This document shows positions 30,108-38,757 of a stretch of 64,000 nucleotides of DNA, one piece after another; the stretch's first letter is position 1; each line of letters starts with the position of its first letter. A program made the position numbers and the translations under genes. Below the pieces are notes generated by a model, which saw nothing but the letters and a program-made list of their open reading frames with translations, was not told the origin of the DNA and did no database searches. This DNA comes from Streptomyces varsoviensis (lineage in GTDB: Bacteria > Actinomycetota > Actinomycetes > Streptomycetales > Streptomycetaceae), in contig NZ_JOBF01000029.1 in assembly GCF_000718635.1 (NCBI RefSeq), positions 26,451 to 90,450 of the forward strand. Direction: 5' to 3'.

Positions 30108-31976
30108 TCAGCCCCGCAGCAGCCGCTCCGCGAGGGCCAGCGGCTCGGCGGCCCTGCGGGCGGCGGGCAGCGGCGCGGGGGCCTTCGAGCGGTGCGCGGC
30201 GGCCCGCTCGACGACCGTCGTACCCGTCTCCGCCTCCAGTACGGGCGCGTATCCGGCCGCCCGCAGCGTCCGCAGGACGGTCTCCGGGGGTTCGGCGGCG
30301 ACCAGGACCGTCGCGGCGATGGCCCGCAGGCCCAGAGCGCGCAGCTCGCGATGGGCGGCGAGCTCCCGCACCAGCGCCTCGTCGTCGGAGCGGAGGCAGC
30401 ACGCGGTGCGCACGACCCGTACCAGGCCGTGCGTACGGGCGGTGTCGCCGATCAGGTAGGTCAGGGGCTGCGGCAGCGATCCCGAGGCGGACGCGGCGGT
30501 CAGGTCGACGAGCAGCGCGTCCGGCGTGTGCCCGGCGTCCAGGGCGCGCCGCACGGACGCGGCACTGAACCTCCAGGTCACGGCGTGCCCCTCGGATTCA
30601 CGGTCGGCACAGGCGCCGAGGAGGTCCGCGAGGGCGGCCGACGGCGCGCCGGGGGCGACGGCGGTCAGGTCGGCCTGGAAGTGGGCCTTTTCGAGCGGGG
30701 GCGGCAGGAGGCGGTCCAGTTCGGCGCGGAGCGCGTCGGGGCCGGCGAGCAGCGCCCGGCCGAGCGGGGTGAGCGTCCCGTGGGCGACGACGCCGAGGAA
30801 CGCCGCCTCGTCCAGGGTGTGCGCCGAGCGCTCCGCCGCCATCGGCCGGCCGGTGACGGCGAGCGGCCGGTACCAGTCCGCGACATGGAGGAGCCCGTCC
30901 AGGGCCCGCGACGGCTCCTCCGGCAGCGGGGGCGCCGGGACGGCCGCTCCGGTCCCTTCGGGGAGCGCGGCGAGGGCTTCCAGCAGCGCCCTGCGCAGGG
31001 GCGCCGCGTACCGGTCGTCGTGGCCGCGTACGAGCGTGGCCGGCGGCTCCCCCGGCGCTCCCAGGGTGGGGATCGCGCGCAGCTCCGCCCAGGCCGTCAG
31101 CACGGGCGCCAGCCGCTCCCCCGCGGGCCGGGTCAGCCAGTCGTCGTACGCGGCGGTGGGCAGCGCCGTCGTGCCGTCGCGGTTCCGGCTGAGGGCGATC
31201 AGCCCGGCGGCCTCGGCCGTGTCGAGGAGCAGCCGGGCGCGGTCCTCGCCGGTGCCGGCCGCTTTCGCCAGGCGCTTGATCTCGCGGACGGCCAGTCCGC
31301 CCGATTTCCGCAGCGCCGCGGGGCGCTCGGCGAGCGCGGCGAGGAGCCGGTCCAGGGCCGACGAGAGGGCGGTCGCGGCGGCTCGCGTCTCCATGCCGAC
31401 CAGGGCGGGGTCCGTCCGCGTCAGGGCGTCGGGCGCGGGTCGCGGCGCGTCCCGGGTGAAGTCCTTCAGGTCGAGGCCGCCGAGAAGCTGCGGGACGCGG
31501 GGCGGTACGACGGTCCGGCCGTCCTCGGCGGGCGCGGCGAGCCCGTCCTCGTACAGCGCGCTCAGCGCGGCGGTGGCGGCCTCCCTGTCGGGCCCGGGGC
31601 CGCCGGCGCCGAGTTCCGCGTACGCCGCCTCGGCCGGTACGGGCTCGGCGGCGAGCTGCGGGAAGGACAGGCTGTGCGACATCAGCGCCTCGAAGCCGGC
31701 TCCCGAGGGGGGCGCGGGCGGCCGGGGCGGCGCGTTCTCCTCGGCGAGCCGCTGCCCGGCGCGGGCGATGGCGGCGAGGAGCTGGAGCCGGGGCCGGTCG
31801 AGATGGAGGACGAGGTGGTGGACAGTCTCGTACGACCAGAGGGCGGTGGCCAGCCCTCGCAGATGGGTGGGGGCGGGCCGGTGGGACAGGGGTTCGCGGT
31901 GCCGCGTCAGGAGGTCCGCGAGCTGTTCCGGGGTGCGCTGTCCGAGCGCGCGGGCGAGGGTGTCGAGGCCGTCCAT
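30108..31976 (-). CDS. Helicase-associated (XPB N-terminal-like) protein
   Basis: The 622-residue protein lacks any Walker motif. The N-terminus (MDGLDTLARALGQRTPEQLADLL) has a winged-helix-like pattern and the C-terminal part (ASVRRALDAGHTPDALLVDL, GSLPQPLTYLIGDTARTHG) matches the helicase-associated domain that precedes the motor in XPB-like helicases; the line of Ala-rich helices between is less clear. It may be a loading partner of an XPB-type helicase encoded elsewhere, or of the SNF2 helicase downstream. Start at 31976 fits a -10 box 7 bp upstream. Confidence 0.75.
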   Translation of the reverse strand: MDGLDTLARALGQRTPEQLADLLTRHREPLSHRPAPTHLRGLATALWSYETVHHLVLHLDRPRLQLLAAIARAGQRLAEENAPPRPPAPPSGAGFEALMSHSLSFPQLAAEPVPAEAAYAELGAGGPGPDREAATAALSALYEDGLAAPAEDGRTVVPPRVPQLLGGLDLKDFTRDAPRPAPDALTRTDPALVGMETRAAATALSSALDRLLAALAERPAALRKSGGLAVREIKRLAKAAGTGEDRARLLLDTAEAAGLIALSRNRDGTTALPTAAYDDWLTRPAGERLAPVLTAWAELRAIPTLGAPGEPPATLVRGHDDRYAAPLRRALLEALAALPEGTGAAVPAPPLPEEPSRALDGLLHVADWYRPLAVTGRPMAAERSAHTLDEAAFLGVVAHGTLTPLGRALLAGPDALRAELDRLLPPPLEKAHFQADLTAVAPGAPSAALADLLGACADRESEGHAVTWRFSAASVRRALDAGHTPDALLVDLTAASASGSLPQPLTYLIGDTARTHGLVRVVRTACCLRSDDEALVRELAAHRELRALGLRAIAATVLVAAEPPETVLRTLRAAGYAPVLEAETGTTVVERAAAHRSKAPAPLPAARRAAEPLALAERLLRG

Positions 31977-31983
31977 GGCCCCG

Positions 31984-31989
31984 ACCCTA
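31984..31989 (-). promoter_or_regulatory. -10 box of a leaderless transcript (helicase-associated gene)
   Basis: TAGGGT on the minus strand, 7 bp before the ATG at 31976, no ribosome binding site. No PafBC element at the matching distance. Confidence 0.55.
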
Positions 31990-32104
31990 CTGGCCGCCGC
32001 GACGCCCGATGACGCAGGTCGCAGGCCCATGGGAGGGCGCGGGCGCGGTGGCGCTTTGCCGGGGCCGGGATCGGGTGGATGCTGGTAGCAGGAGATGCGT
32101 GGTC

Positions 32105-32392
32105 ATGCGTACGGGCAGTGAACCGATGCAGGCACGCAGCCCGCTCAGGCTCAGGTGCGGGCTGGCCGTGTTCGGACTGGCGTGCGCCGTCGCGGGGCTC
32201 GTGCTCTTCATGGAGTTCGACCGTCCGGGGTGGGCGGTCGCCTGTGGGGTGCTCGCGGCCGTGACGGCCACGGACCTGCTGGTGGTCGTGCGCCATATCC
32301 GGCAGGGCCCCCACTACCAGCCGGGGCGGGACGTCCCGCCGTACGACCCGGCCAAGGGCCCCGGGCGCGGGCGGCGAAGCAGTTCCCGGTAG
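32105..32392 (+). CDS. Small membrane protein, DUF6343-like
   Basis: 95 residues with two transmembrane helices (LAVFGLACAVAGLVLFMEF and AVACGVLAAVTATDLLVVV) and a conserved-looking tail, RHIRQGPHYQPGRDVPPYDP. It resembles the Streptomyces DUF6343 family from memory; function unknown. The ATG at 32105 is preceded by AGGAG about 11 bp upstream. Single gene, divergent from the helicase-associated gene and convergent with the TPR gene. Confidence 0.6.
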   Translation: MRTGSEPMQARSPLRLRCGLAVFGLACAVAGLVLFMEFDRPGWAVACGVLAAVTATDLLVVVRHIRQGPHYQPGRDVPPYDPAKGPGRGRRSSSR

Positions 32393-32472
32393 CCCTACCT
32401 CGCTGCCCCCGCGCCGTCAACCGCTTCCGAGCACCACTGCTCGCCGCCCCGGCCGCGGGGATCGCTTGAGCG

Positions 32473-32844
32473 TCAGGCCGCCCCGTCGTCGAAGCGGGCC
32501 GCCTTGATGAAGTCCGGCCGAGGATCGAGCGCCGCCGCCAAGCGGAAGTGGCGGGTGGCCTCGGTGGGCCGCCCCCCGCGCTGGAGCGTGCGGGCCAGGG
32601 CGAAATGGGCGAAGGCGTTGTCCGGTTCGCGCTCCAGGACGAGCTGGAATTCCAGCTCGGCGGGGCGCAATTGGGCAGAGTCGAAGAAGGCGCGGGCGCG
32701 CAGCAGGCGGGCCGCGGTGTTCTCGGGGTGGGCGGTGATGACCGAGTCGAGGAGCTTGACGGCTCCGCGCGGATCGCGGGCGGCCAGCAGTTGCTCCGCG
32801 GCGCGGTAGTCGATGACGTGGGTCTCGGGCGTCGGCTCGGACAC
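32473..32844 (-). CDS. Tetratricopeptide-repeat protein
   Basis: 123 residues forming about three TPR units: AAEQLLAARDPRGAVKLLD, NTAARLLRARAFFDSAQLRP and NAFAHFALARTLQRGGRPTEA, each with the small-residue pattern of helix A/B packing. TPR proteins are interaction adaptors; no partner is evident. GTG at 32844 with GGAAGGAGAA 7-8 bp upstream is a better start than an upstream ATG in an Arg/Pro-rich extension. Single gene. Confidence 0.8.
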   Translation of the reverse strand: MSEPTPETHVIDYRAAEQLLAARDPRGAVKLLDSVITAHPENTAARLLRARAFFDSAQLRPAELEFQLVLEREPDNAFAHFALARTLQRGGRPTEATRHFRLAAALDPRPDFIKAARFDDGAA

Positions 32845-33015
32845 GTGCCGTTCTCCTTCCTGGACACCAACCATCGGTCGCGGGCCCGGACGGGACTGTC
32901 GGATACGGCGCCCCCGGGGCCCGCCCGCGGACATACGTGATCACGGCGTACGCCCCTCCCAACACGGAAGGGTCCCGGCCTATTCCGGCCATGGTCGCGC
33001 GCTGCTCCGCCGGCG

Positions 33016-33636
33016 CTACCGCGGTGCCGGTCCCGACAGCGCCTCGGCCCGCTCCACCAACTCCGCCCAGACCTCGCGGACCTGCGGCTCCAGAGCTTCG
33101 CGCGGACCGTCGTTGTCGATGACGAGATCCGCGACCGCCAGCCGCTCCTCGCGCGTCGCCTGGGCCGCCATACGGGCCCGCGCGTCCTCCGGGGTCATGC
33201 CGCGCAGCCGTACGAGCCGGTCGAGTTGGGTCCGCGGCGCGGCGTCGACGACGACGACGGCCTCGTAGAGCGGCGCGAGTCCGTTCTCGGCGAGGAGCGG
33301 CACGTCGTGGACGACGATGGCGTCGGGGCCCGCGGCCGCCTCCAGCTCCGCGGAGCGGGCGCCCACCAGGGGATGCACGATCGCGTTGAGGGCCGCGCGC
33401 CGCTCCGGGTCGCCGAAGACGATCGCGCCCAGGGCGGGCCGGTCCAGGGAACCGTCGGGGGCGAGCACCTCGGGCCCGAACTCGGCGGTCACGGCCGCGA
33501 GTCCCGGCGTGCCCGCCGCCACCACCTCGCGCGCGATCTTGTCGGCGTCCACGATCACCGCCCCATAGGAGGCGAGGAGCCGCGACACCTCGCTCTTGCC
33601 GGCGCCGATCCCGCCCGTAAGGCCCACCTTCAGCAT
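33016..33636 (-). CDS. coaE: Dephospho-CoA kinase
   Basis: CoaE phosphorylates dephospho-CoA to coenzyme A, the last step of CoA synthesis. The 206-residue protein begins [16 protein letters not shown] (Walker A residues 8-15) and continues with [13 protein letters not shown] (substrate region) and the conserved [18 protein letters not shown] (LID/active-site region), plus [14 protein letters not shown]. Size is typical. Start at 33636 sits 7 bp after a TAGCGT -10 box, so it is probably leaderless. Follows PAC2 gene on the same strand 25 bp downstream of it. Confidence 0.95.
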   Translation of the reverse strand: MLKVGLTGGIGAGKSEVSRLLASYGAVIVDADKIAREVVAAGTPGLAAVTAEFGPEVLAPDGSLDRPALGAIVFGDPERRAALNAIVHPLVGARSAELEAAAGPDAIVVHDVPLLAENGLAPLYEAVVVVDAAPRTQLDRLVRLRGMTPEDARARMAAQATREERLAVADLVIDNDGPREALEPQVREVWAELVERAEALSGPAPR

Positions 33637-33643
33637 GCGGGAC

Positions 33644-33649
33644 ACGCTA
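33644..33649 (-). promoter_or_regulatory. -10 box of a leaderless coaE transcript
   Basis: TAGCGT on the minus strand, 7 bp before the coaE ATG, in the short gap after the PAC2 stop. Confidence 0.45.
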
Positions 33650-33661
33650 TACGGCCGGGGC

Positions 33662-34606
33662 TCACTGGCCCCCGTCGCCCTCGCGGTCGGCGAGGAAACG
33701 CTCGAACTCCGCGCCGAGTTCGTCCGCGGAGGGCAGTTCCACGGGCTCCGCGACGAGGTTGCCGCGCGCCTCGGAGCCCGCCACGGCGTCGTACTGGTGC
33801 TCAAGGCCCCGTACCAGCGCGACGAGTTCCTCGTCGCCCTCGCCGATCTGCCGTTCGATCTCCTCCTGGGTGCGCAGCGCCTCGGTGCGCAGGGAGTGCG
33901 CGGCGCTGGGCAGGACGAGTCCGGTGGCGGCGGTGACGGCCTCCAGGGCGGTGAGGGCCGCGTCGGGGTAGGAGGAGCGGGCCACGTAGTGCGGGACGTG
34001 GGCCGCCACTCCGAGCACGTCGTGGCCGGCCTCCATGAGGCGGTATTCGATGAGCGCCTCCGCGCTGCCGGGGACCTGCGCCTCCTCGAAGAAGGCGGTG
34101 TGGCCGGGCATGAGGTCGGTGCGGTTGCCGTGCGGCGTGACGCCTACGGGGCGCGTGTGGGGGACGCCCATGGGGATGCCGTGGAAGTTGACCGACAGCC
34201 GCACGCCCAGGCGCTCGACCATCTCGCGTACGGCCGCGGCGAACCGTTCCCACTCGACGTCCGGCTCGGGGCCGGTCAGCAGCAGGAAGGGCGCGCCGGT
34301 GGCGTCCTGCACCAGGTGCAGCTCGATGCGGGGCGTCTCGTACGCGGTCCAGCGGTTGCGCTGGAAGGTGAGCAGCGGGCGGCGGGCCCGGTAGTCGACG
34401 AGCCGGTCGTGGTCGAAGCGGGCGACGACCTGGTGCGGCAGGCCGTCGAGCAGCCGCTCCACGATCTGCTCGCCCGTCTCGCCGGCGTCGATGTAGCCGT
34501 CGAAGTGGTAGAGCATGACCAGCCCCGCCGAGTCCTGGGCGAGGGCCAGGTCGGCTACGGCGAGCCCCTTGGGCTCCCATTCGTACAAACCCTGCGGATC
34601 CAGCAC
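33662..34606 (-). CDS. PAC2-family protein (proteasome-assembly chaperone-like)
   Basis: The 314-residue protein has PAC2 hallmarks: the start [20 protein letters not shown], a strand-loop around [35 protein letters not shown], and a C-terminal helical region ending in acidic [19 protein letters not shown]2 proteins fold like eukaryotic proteasome assembly chaperones; the bacterial role is unsettled. The GTG at 34606 is used because GAGGAG lies 9 bp upstream and homology starts there. Divergent from the beta-helix gene, upstream of coaE. Confidence 0.88.
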   Translation of the reverse strand: MLDPQGLYEWEPKGLAVADLALAQDSAGLVMLYHFDGYIDAGETGEQIVERLLDGLPHQVVARFDHDRLVDYRARRPLLTFQRNRWTAYETPRIELHLVQDATGAPFLLLTGPEPDVEWERFAAAVREMVERLGVRLSVNFHGIPMGVPHTRPVGVTPHGNRTDLMPGHTAFFEEAQVPGSAEALIEYRLMEAGHDVLGVAAHVPHYVARSSYPDAALTALEAVTAATGLVLPSAAHSLRTEALRTQEEIERQIGEGDEELVALVRGLEHQYDAVAGSEARGNLVAEPVELPSADELGAEFERFLADREGDGGQ

Positions 34607-34748
34607 AGTGACCGCTCCTCCTCGTGTTTCCGCCGTGAACAACACCGGGCGCGGGCCGGCCATTCCCGCGGGGCGCTCCTGGGGTCGCGGCGGACTGCCT
34701 GGTACCGGCGCGGCCCGATCCGGTGCATCGCGCATGCGTCCCAGCGGG

Positions 34749-34785
34749 TTGACGGTGCGTCAGGCAGGCCCTAGGTTCGCGAACC
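34749..34785 (+). promoter_or_regulatory. SigHrdB-type promoter with an overlapping palindrome
   Basis: TTGACG (34749-34754), 17 bp, TAGGTT (34772-34777), about 62 bp before the beta-helix gene ATG. A perfect 12-bp palindrome GGTTCGCGAACC (34774-34785) overlaps the -10 box and start point, the classic position for a repressor operator. Confidence 0.7.
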
Positions 34786-34838
34786 GCCGCACGGATTCAT
34801 ATCCACGCCCCCCGTTCACATACAGGAAAGGATCTCGA

Positions 34839-35870
34839 ATGCGTGCCAGACCGCTCCTGATGGCCCCCACCGCCGCTCTGCTCGCCGCCGGCGGCCTCAT
34901 GGCCGTCACACCGGCCGCGAACGGCGCCCCGGCCGGTCGTGCCCCCTCCGCCGCCCCCTCTGCGTCCTTCTCGTCCTTCCCGTCGCCCTCGTCCGTCATC
35001 TCCGTCTCCACCGCGACCCAGCTCAAGTCGGCCCTCTCCGCCGCCAAGCCCGGCGACACCATCCAGCTCGCCGACGGCACGTACAGCGGGAACTTCAAGA
35101 CCACCGTCCACGGCTCCGCGTCCGCCCGCATCACGCTCACCGGCTCGCCGAAGGCCGCGCTCACGGCCGGCGGCGGCTACGGGCTCCACCTCAACGGGGC
35201 CTCGTACTGGACGGTCAAGGGCATCACCGTCACCGGCGGCCAGAAGGGGATCATGATGGACGGCGCCGACGGCGTCGTCATCGACTCGGTGACCGTCCAC
35301 GGCCTCGACATGGAGGGCGTGCACTTCCGCAAGTCCAGCCGCGACGGCCTCATCAAGAACTCGAAGATCTACGACACCGGCAAGGACGGCCAGGGCATGG
35401 GCGAGGGCGTCTACGTCGGCTCGGCGGGCGGGCTCTCCGACAAGAGCGACAACGTGGAGATCCGGTCCAACACCATCGGCCCGGACGTCCGCGGCGAGAA
35501 CATCGACATCAAAGAGGGCACCACCGGGGCGAAGATCTCCGGCAACACCTTCGACGGCAGCGGCCTCAGCAACGCCAACTACGACGACTCCTGGGTCGAC
35601 GTGAAGGGCAACGGCGTGCTCGTCGAGAACAACACGGGCACCCGCACCAGCAACGACGGCTACCAGACGCACACCCAGCAGTCCGGCTGGGGCTGCGGCA
35701 CCGTCTTCCGCGGCAACAAGTCCGACCTGAACGGCGCCAAGGGCTCCTCACGGCTCGCCATCAACATCACCAACTACGACGCGAGCGGCTGCAAGGCCAC
35801 CGTCTACGCGAGCAACACCGTCTCCGGCGGCAAGGGGCTGACCAACATCAAGGTCACCTCCGGCGGCTGA
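34839..35870 (+). CDS. Secreted right-handed parallel beta-helix protein (polysaccharide lyase-like)
   Basis: 343 residues: a signal peptide (about residues 1-29, cleavage after NGA), an Ala/Pro/Ser spacer, then the start of a parallel beta-helix (TATQLKSALSAAKPGDTIQL, then repeating GI-x-V-x-G rungs such as YWTVKGITVTGGQKGIMM and VEIRSNTIGPDVRGENIDIK). The opening resembles pectate lyase and chondroitinase B-like enzymes; the catalytic set could not be assigned, so the substrate is unknown. AGGAAAGG lies 7 bp before the ATG. The promoter carries a palindrome, suggesting repression. Ends at a strong terminator. Confidence 0.85.
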   Translation: MRARPLLMAPTAALLAAGGLMAVTPAANGAPAGRAPSAAPSASFSSFPSPSSVISVSTATQLKSALSAAKPGDTIQLADGTYSGNFKTTVHGSASARITLTGSPKAALTAGGGYGLHLNGASYWTVKGITVTGGQKGIMMDGADGVVIDSVTVHGLDMEGVHFRKSSRDGLIKNSKIYDTGKDGQGMGEGVYVGSAGGLSDKSDNVEIRSNTIGPDVRGENIDIKEGTTGAKISGNTFDGSGLSNANYDDSWVDVKGNGVLVENNTGTRTSNDGYQTHTQQSGWGCGTVFRGNKSDLNGAKGSSRLAINITNYDASGCKATVYASNTVSGGKGLTNIKVTSGG

Positions 35871-35900
35871 GCGCCGCCCCGCCCCTGGTCGGGCGCATGA

Positions 35901-35935
35901 GTAAGGCCCGCTCCCCCTTGGGGAGCGGGCCTTAC
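35901..35935. terminator. Strong bidirectional hairpin between the beta-helix gene and rpsA
   Basis: A 16-bp perfect stem (GTAAGGCCCGCTCCCC with its complement) with a 3-nt loop lies between two convergent genes. Confidence 0.88.
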
Positions 35936-35972
35936 CTCAGTCAGCTACGACTACCGACCGTGGAGCGGAGCG

Positions 35973-37484
35973 TCAGCTCTGGCCGCCGGCCAGCTTCTCA
36001 CGGAGCGCGGCCAGGGCCTCGTCCGACGCCAGGGCGCCGGAGTTGTCCGCCGACTCCGAGGAGTACGAGCCACCGGAGGCGTTGCCGCCGCCCGTGCCGG
36101 CACCGGCGGCGGGAGCCGCGGCACCCTCGGCCGCGGCCTGCTCGTCGGCCTCGCGGGACTTGATGACCTGAGCCTGGTGCTGCTCGAAGCGCTGCTGCGC
36201 CTCGGCGTACTGGGTCTCCCAGGCCTCACGCTGCTGCTCGTAGCCCTCAAGCCAGTCGTTGGCCTCGGGGTCGAAGCCCTCGGGGTAGATGTAGTTGCCC
36301 TGGTCGTCGTAGGACGCGGCCATGCCGTACAGGGTCGGGTCGAACTCGACCACGGACGGGTCGGCGCCGAAGGACTCGTTGGCCTGCTTCAGCGAGAGGC
36401 TGATGCGGCGGCGCTCCAGGTCGATGTCGATGACCTTGACGAAGATCTCGTCGTTGACCTGGACGACCTGCTCCGGGATCTCCACGTGGCGCTCGGCCAG
36501 CTCGGAGATGTGGACCAGGCCCTCGATGCCCTCGTCGACGCGGACGAACGCACCGAACGGAACGAGCTTGGTGACCTTACCCGGGACGACCTGACCGATC
36601 TGGTGGGTCCGGGCGAACTGCTGCCACGGGTCTTCCTGCGTCGCCTTGAGGGACAGGGACACGCGCTCGCGGTCCATGTCCACGTCGAGGACCTCGACGG
36701 TGACTTCCTGACCGACCTCGACGACCTCGGAGGGGTGGTCGATGTGCTTCCAGGAGAGCTCGGAGACGTGCACCAGACCGTCGACGCCGCCGAGGTCCAC
36801 GAACGCGCCGAAGTTGACGATCGAGGAGACGACGCCGGAGCGGACCTGGCCCTTCTGCAGGGTCGTGAGGAAGGTCTGACGGACCTCGCTCTGGGTCTGC
36901 TCCAGCCAGGCACGGCGGGACAGGACCACGTTGTTGCGGTTCTTGTCCAGCTCGATGATCTTGGCTTCGAGCTCCTTGCCCACGTAGGGCTGGAGGTCGC
37001 GGACGCGGCGCATCTCGACGAGAGACGCGGGCAGGAAGCCGCGGAGGCCGATGTCGAGGATGAGACCACCCTTGACGACCTCGATGACGGTACCGGTGAC
37101 GATCCCGTCCTCTTCCTTGATCTTCTCGATCGTGCCCCAGGCACGCTCGTACTGAGCGCGCTTCTTGGACAGGATGAGCCGACCTTCCTTGTCCTCCTTC
37201 TGGAGAACCAGGGCCTCGATCTCATCGCCGACCTTGACGACCTCGTTCGGGTCGACGTCGTGCTTGATCGAGAGCTCGCGGGAAGGGATGACGCCTTCGG
37301 TCTTGTAACCGATGTCGAGCAGGACCTCGTCCCGGTCGACCTTCACGATGACGCCGTCGACGATGTCGCCGTCGTTGAAGTACTTGATCGTCTCGTCGAT
37401 CGCGGCGAGGAAGGCTTCCTCGTTACCGATGTCGTTGACCGCAACCTGCGGGGTGGTGGCGGTGGTCTCGGTGCTGCTCGTCAT
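35973..37484 (-). CDS. rpsA: 30S ribosomal protein S1
   Basis: The 503-residue actinobacterial-length S1 protein has four OB-fold S1 domains beginning near residues 35, 120, 207 and 292 (GDIVDGVIVKVDRDEVLLDI, DGIVTGTVIEVVKGGLILDI, GQVRSGVVSSIVNFGAFVDL, GQVVPGKVTKLVPFGAFVRV), a conserved linker after domain 4, and an Ala/Gly/Ser tail. S1 binds mRNA on the 30S subunit; E. coli S1 has six domains, so the shorter form is normal here. The ATG at 37484 has GGAG upstream (CCGGAGCCC). A clear housekeeping promoter lies about 200 bp upstream. Confidence 0.98.
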   Translation of the reverse strand: MTSSTETTATTPQVAVNDIGNEEAFLAAIDETIKYFNDGDIVDGVIVKVDRDEVLLDIGYKTEGVIPSRELSIKHDVDPNEVVKVGDEIEALVLQKEDKEGRLILSKKRAQYERAWGTIEKIKEEDGIVTGTVIEVVKGGLILDIGLRGFLPASLVEMRRVRDLQPYVGKELEAKIIELDKNRNNVVLSRRAWLEQTQSEVRQTFLTTLQKGQVRSGVVSSIVNFGAFVDLGGVDGLVHVSELSWKHIDHPSEVVEVGQEVTVEVLDVDMDRERVSLSLKATQEDPWQQFARTHQIGQVVPGKVTKLVPFGAFVRVDEGIEGLVHISELAERHVEIPEQVVQVNDEIFVKVIDIDLERRRISLSLKQANESFGADPSVVEFDPTLYGMAASYDDQGNYIYPEGFDPEANDWLEGYEQQREAWETQYAEAQQRFEQHQAQVIKSREADEQAAAEGAAAPAAGAGTGGGNASGGSYSSESADNSGALASDEALAALREKLAGGQS

Positions 37485-37681
37485 GTGGGAAAGGGCTCCG
37501 GTACGGACAGTGAGTCGTAGGTACTGCTACGCCGTGAGCCGGTATCGCACTGCCGAAGCCGGACAGCCTTAGAAGCGCACCTTCCGGAGAACCGGAAGCG
37601 CCTCGACAACCGAGGGGACATACAACAAGTGCGAGCGCGACCTGCTCCGTCTGAGGTGCGCAGGCCCGCAGCGCAACTTGT

Positions 37682-37710
37682 AGCATACGGGGGCAGCCGG
37701 GCACGGTCAA
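37682..37710 (-). promoter_or_regulatory. Housekeeping promoter of rpsA
   Basis: On the minus strand TTGACC (37710-37705), 17 bp, TATGCT (37687-37682): near-consensus sigma-70-type. It predicts an untranslated leader of about 190 nt before the rpsA ATG, long enough for regulation. Confidence 0.8.
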
Positions 37711-37835
37711 TGCGCGAAGGCGCACACCCAGGACAGAACATCCCATACCTGGCACAACCCATGTTCAGCGAGGCCACAAGGGTCGTGCCGCGCTCCGCGC
37801 CACCGGCCCGAACGAAGGGTACGACGGGCGTCACG

Positions 37836-38639
37836 ATGATCCAAGAACAGGAGCCGGAGGCCGTCCGGCGCACCGCCGGAGCGACCGAGAGCAGCCGGGC
37901 CAGCCGGGGCTGGTGGGACCGCAACGCCGACGAGTACCAGCGGGAGCACGGCGGGTTCCTCGGCGACGACCGCTTCGTGTGGGGCCCGGAGGGGCTCGAC
38001 GAGGCCGAGGCCGCGCTGCTCGGCCCGGCCGCAGACCTGAAAGGCCGCGACGTCCTGGAGATCGGCGCGGGCGCGGCCCAGTGCTCCCGCTGGCTGGCGG
38101 CGCAGGGCGCGCGCCCGGTCGCGCTCGACCTCTCGCACCGCCAGTTGCAGCACGCGCTGCGCATCGGCTCCGCGTTCCCCGTGGTGGAGGCCGACGCCGG
38201 GGCCCTGCCCTTCGCCGACGAGACGTTCGACCTCGCCTGCTCGGCCTACGGCGCCGTCCCCTTCGTCTCCGACCCGGTACGCGTGATGCGTGAGGTGCGG
38301 CGAGTGCTGCGGCCCGGGGGCCGCTGGGTCTTCTCCGTCACCCACCCCGTCCGATGGGCGTTCCCCGACGAGCCCGGCCCCGAGGGGCTCTCCGTCGCCG
38401 CCTCGTACTTCGACCGCACCCCCTACGTCGAACAGGACGAGCACGGCCGCGCCGTCTACGTGGAACACCACCGGACGCTGGGCGACCGGGTACGGGACGT
38501 GGTGGCCGGCGGCTTCCGCCTGGTCGACCTCGTCGAGCCGGAGTGGCCGGCGTGGAACGACCAGGAATGGGGCGGCTGGTCCCCGCTGCGCGGCAACCTC
38601 ATCCCCGGCACGGCCATTTTCATCTGCGAGCGCGACTGA
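37836..38639 (+). CDS. Class I SAM-dependent methyltransferase
   Basis: 267 residues with the Rossmann-fold SAM motif DVLEIGAGAAQCSRWLA, motif II ALDLSHRQLQHALR, motif III VVEADAGALPFADETFDLA, and the post-motif RVLRPGGRWVF, all of class I methyltransferases. The target is unknown. Upstream starts at 37761 or further lie in poor sequence; the ATG at 37836 begins the conserved-looking part, but the ribosome binding site is weak, so the N-terminus is uncertain. Divergent from rpsA. Confidence 0.82.
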   Translation: MIQEQEPEAVRRTAGATESSRASRGWWDRNADEYQREHGGFLGDDRFVWGPEGLDEAEAALLGPAADLKGRDVLEIGAGAAQCSRWLAAQGARPVALDLSHRQLQHALRIGSAFPVVEADAGALPFADETFDLACSAYGAVPFVSDPVRVMREVRRVLRPGGRWVFSVTHPVRWAFPDEPGPEGLSVAASYFDRTPYVEQDEHGRAVYVEHHRTLGDRVRDVVAGGFRLVDLVEPEWPAWNDQEWGGWSPLRGNLIPGTAIFICERD

Positions 38640-38684
38640 TCCGGCCGTACGCGACCGGGGAGCCCTTCCGGGCGGTGCGGAGGG

Positions 38685-38717
38685 TTGTCCACAGGAGGGT
38701 CCGGGCGGTTGTCCACA
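38685..38717 (+). promoter_or_regulatory. Two direct DnaA-box-like sequences upstream of hrpB
   Basis: TTGTCCACA occurs at 38685-38693 and 38709-38717, same orientation, 24 bp apart, within a longer GGTTGTCCACAGG repeat. TTGTCCACA is the Streptomyces DnaA-box consensus known from oriC. They lie in the 118-bp gap between the methyltransferase and hrpB, just ahead of the hrpB GTG. Confidence 0.7.
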
Positions 38718-38757
38718 GGGCTCCTGCGCCGCGCGGACGCGCTGCGAAGATGAACGG

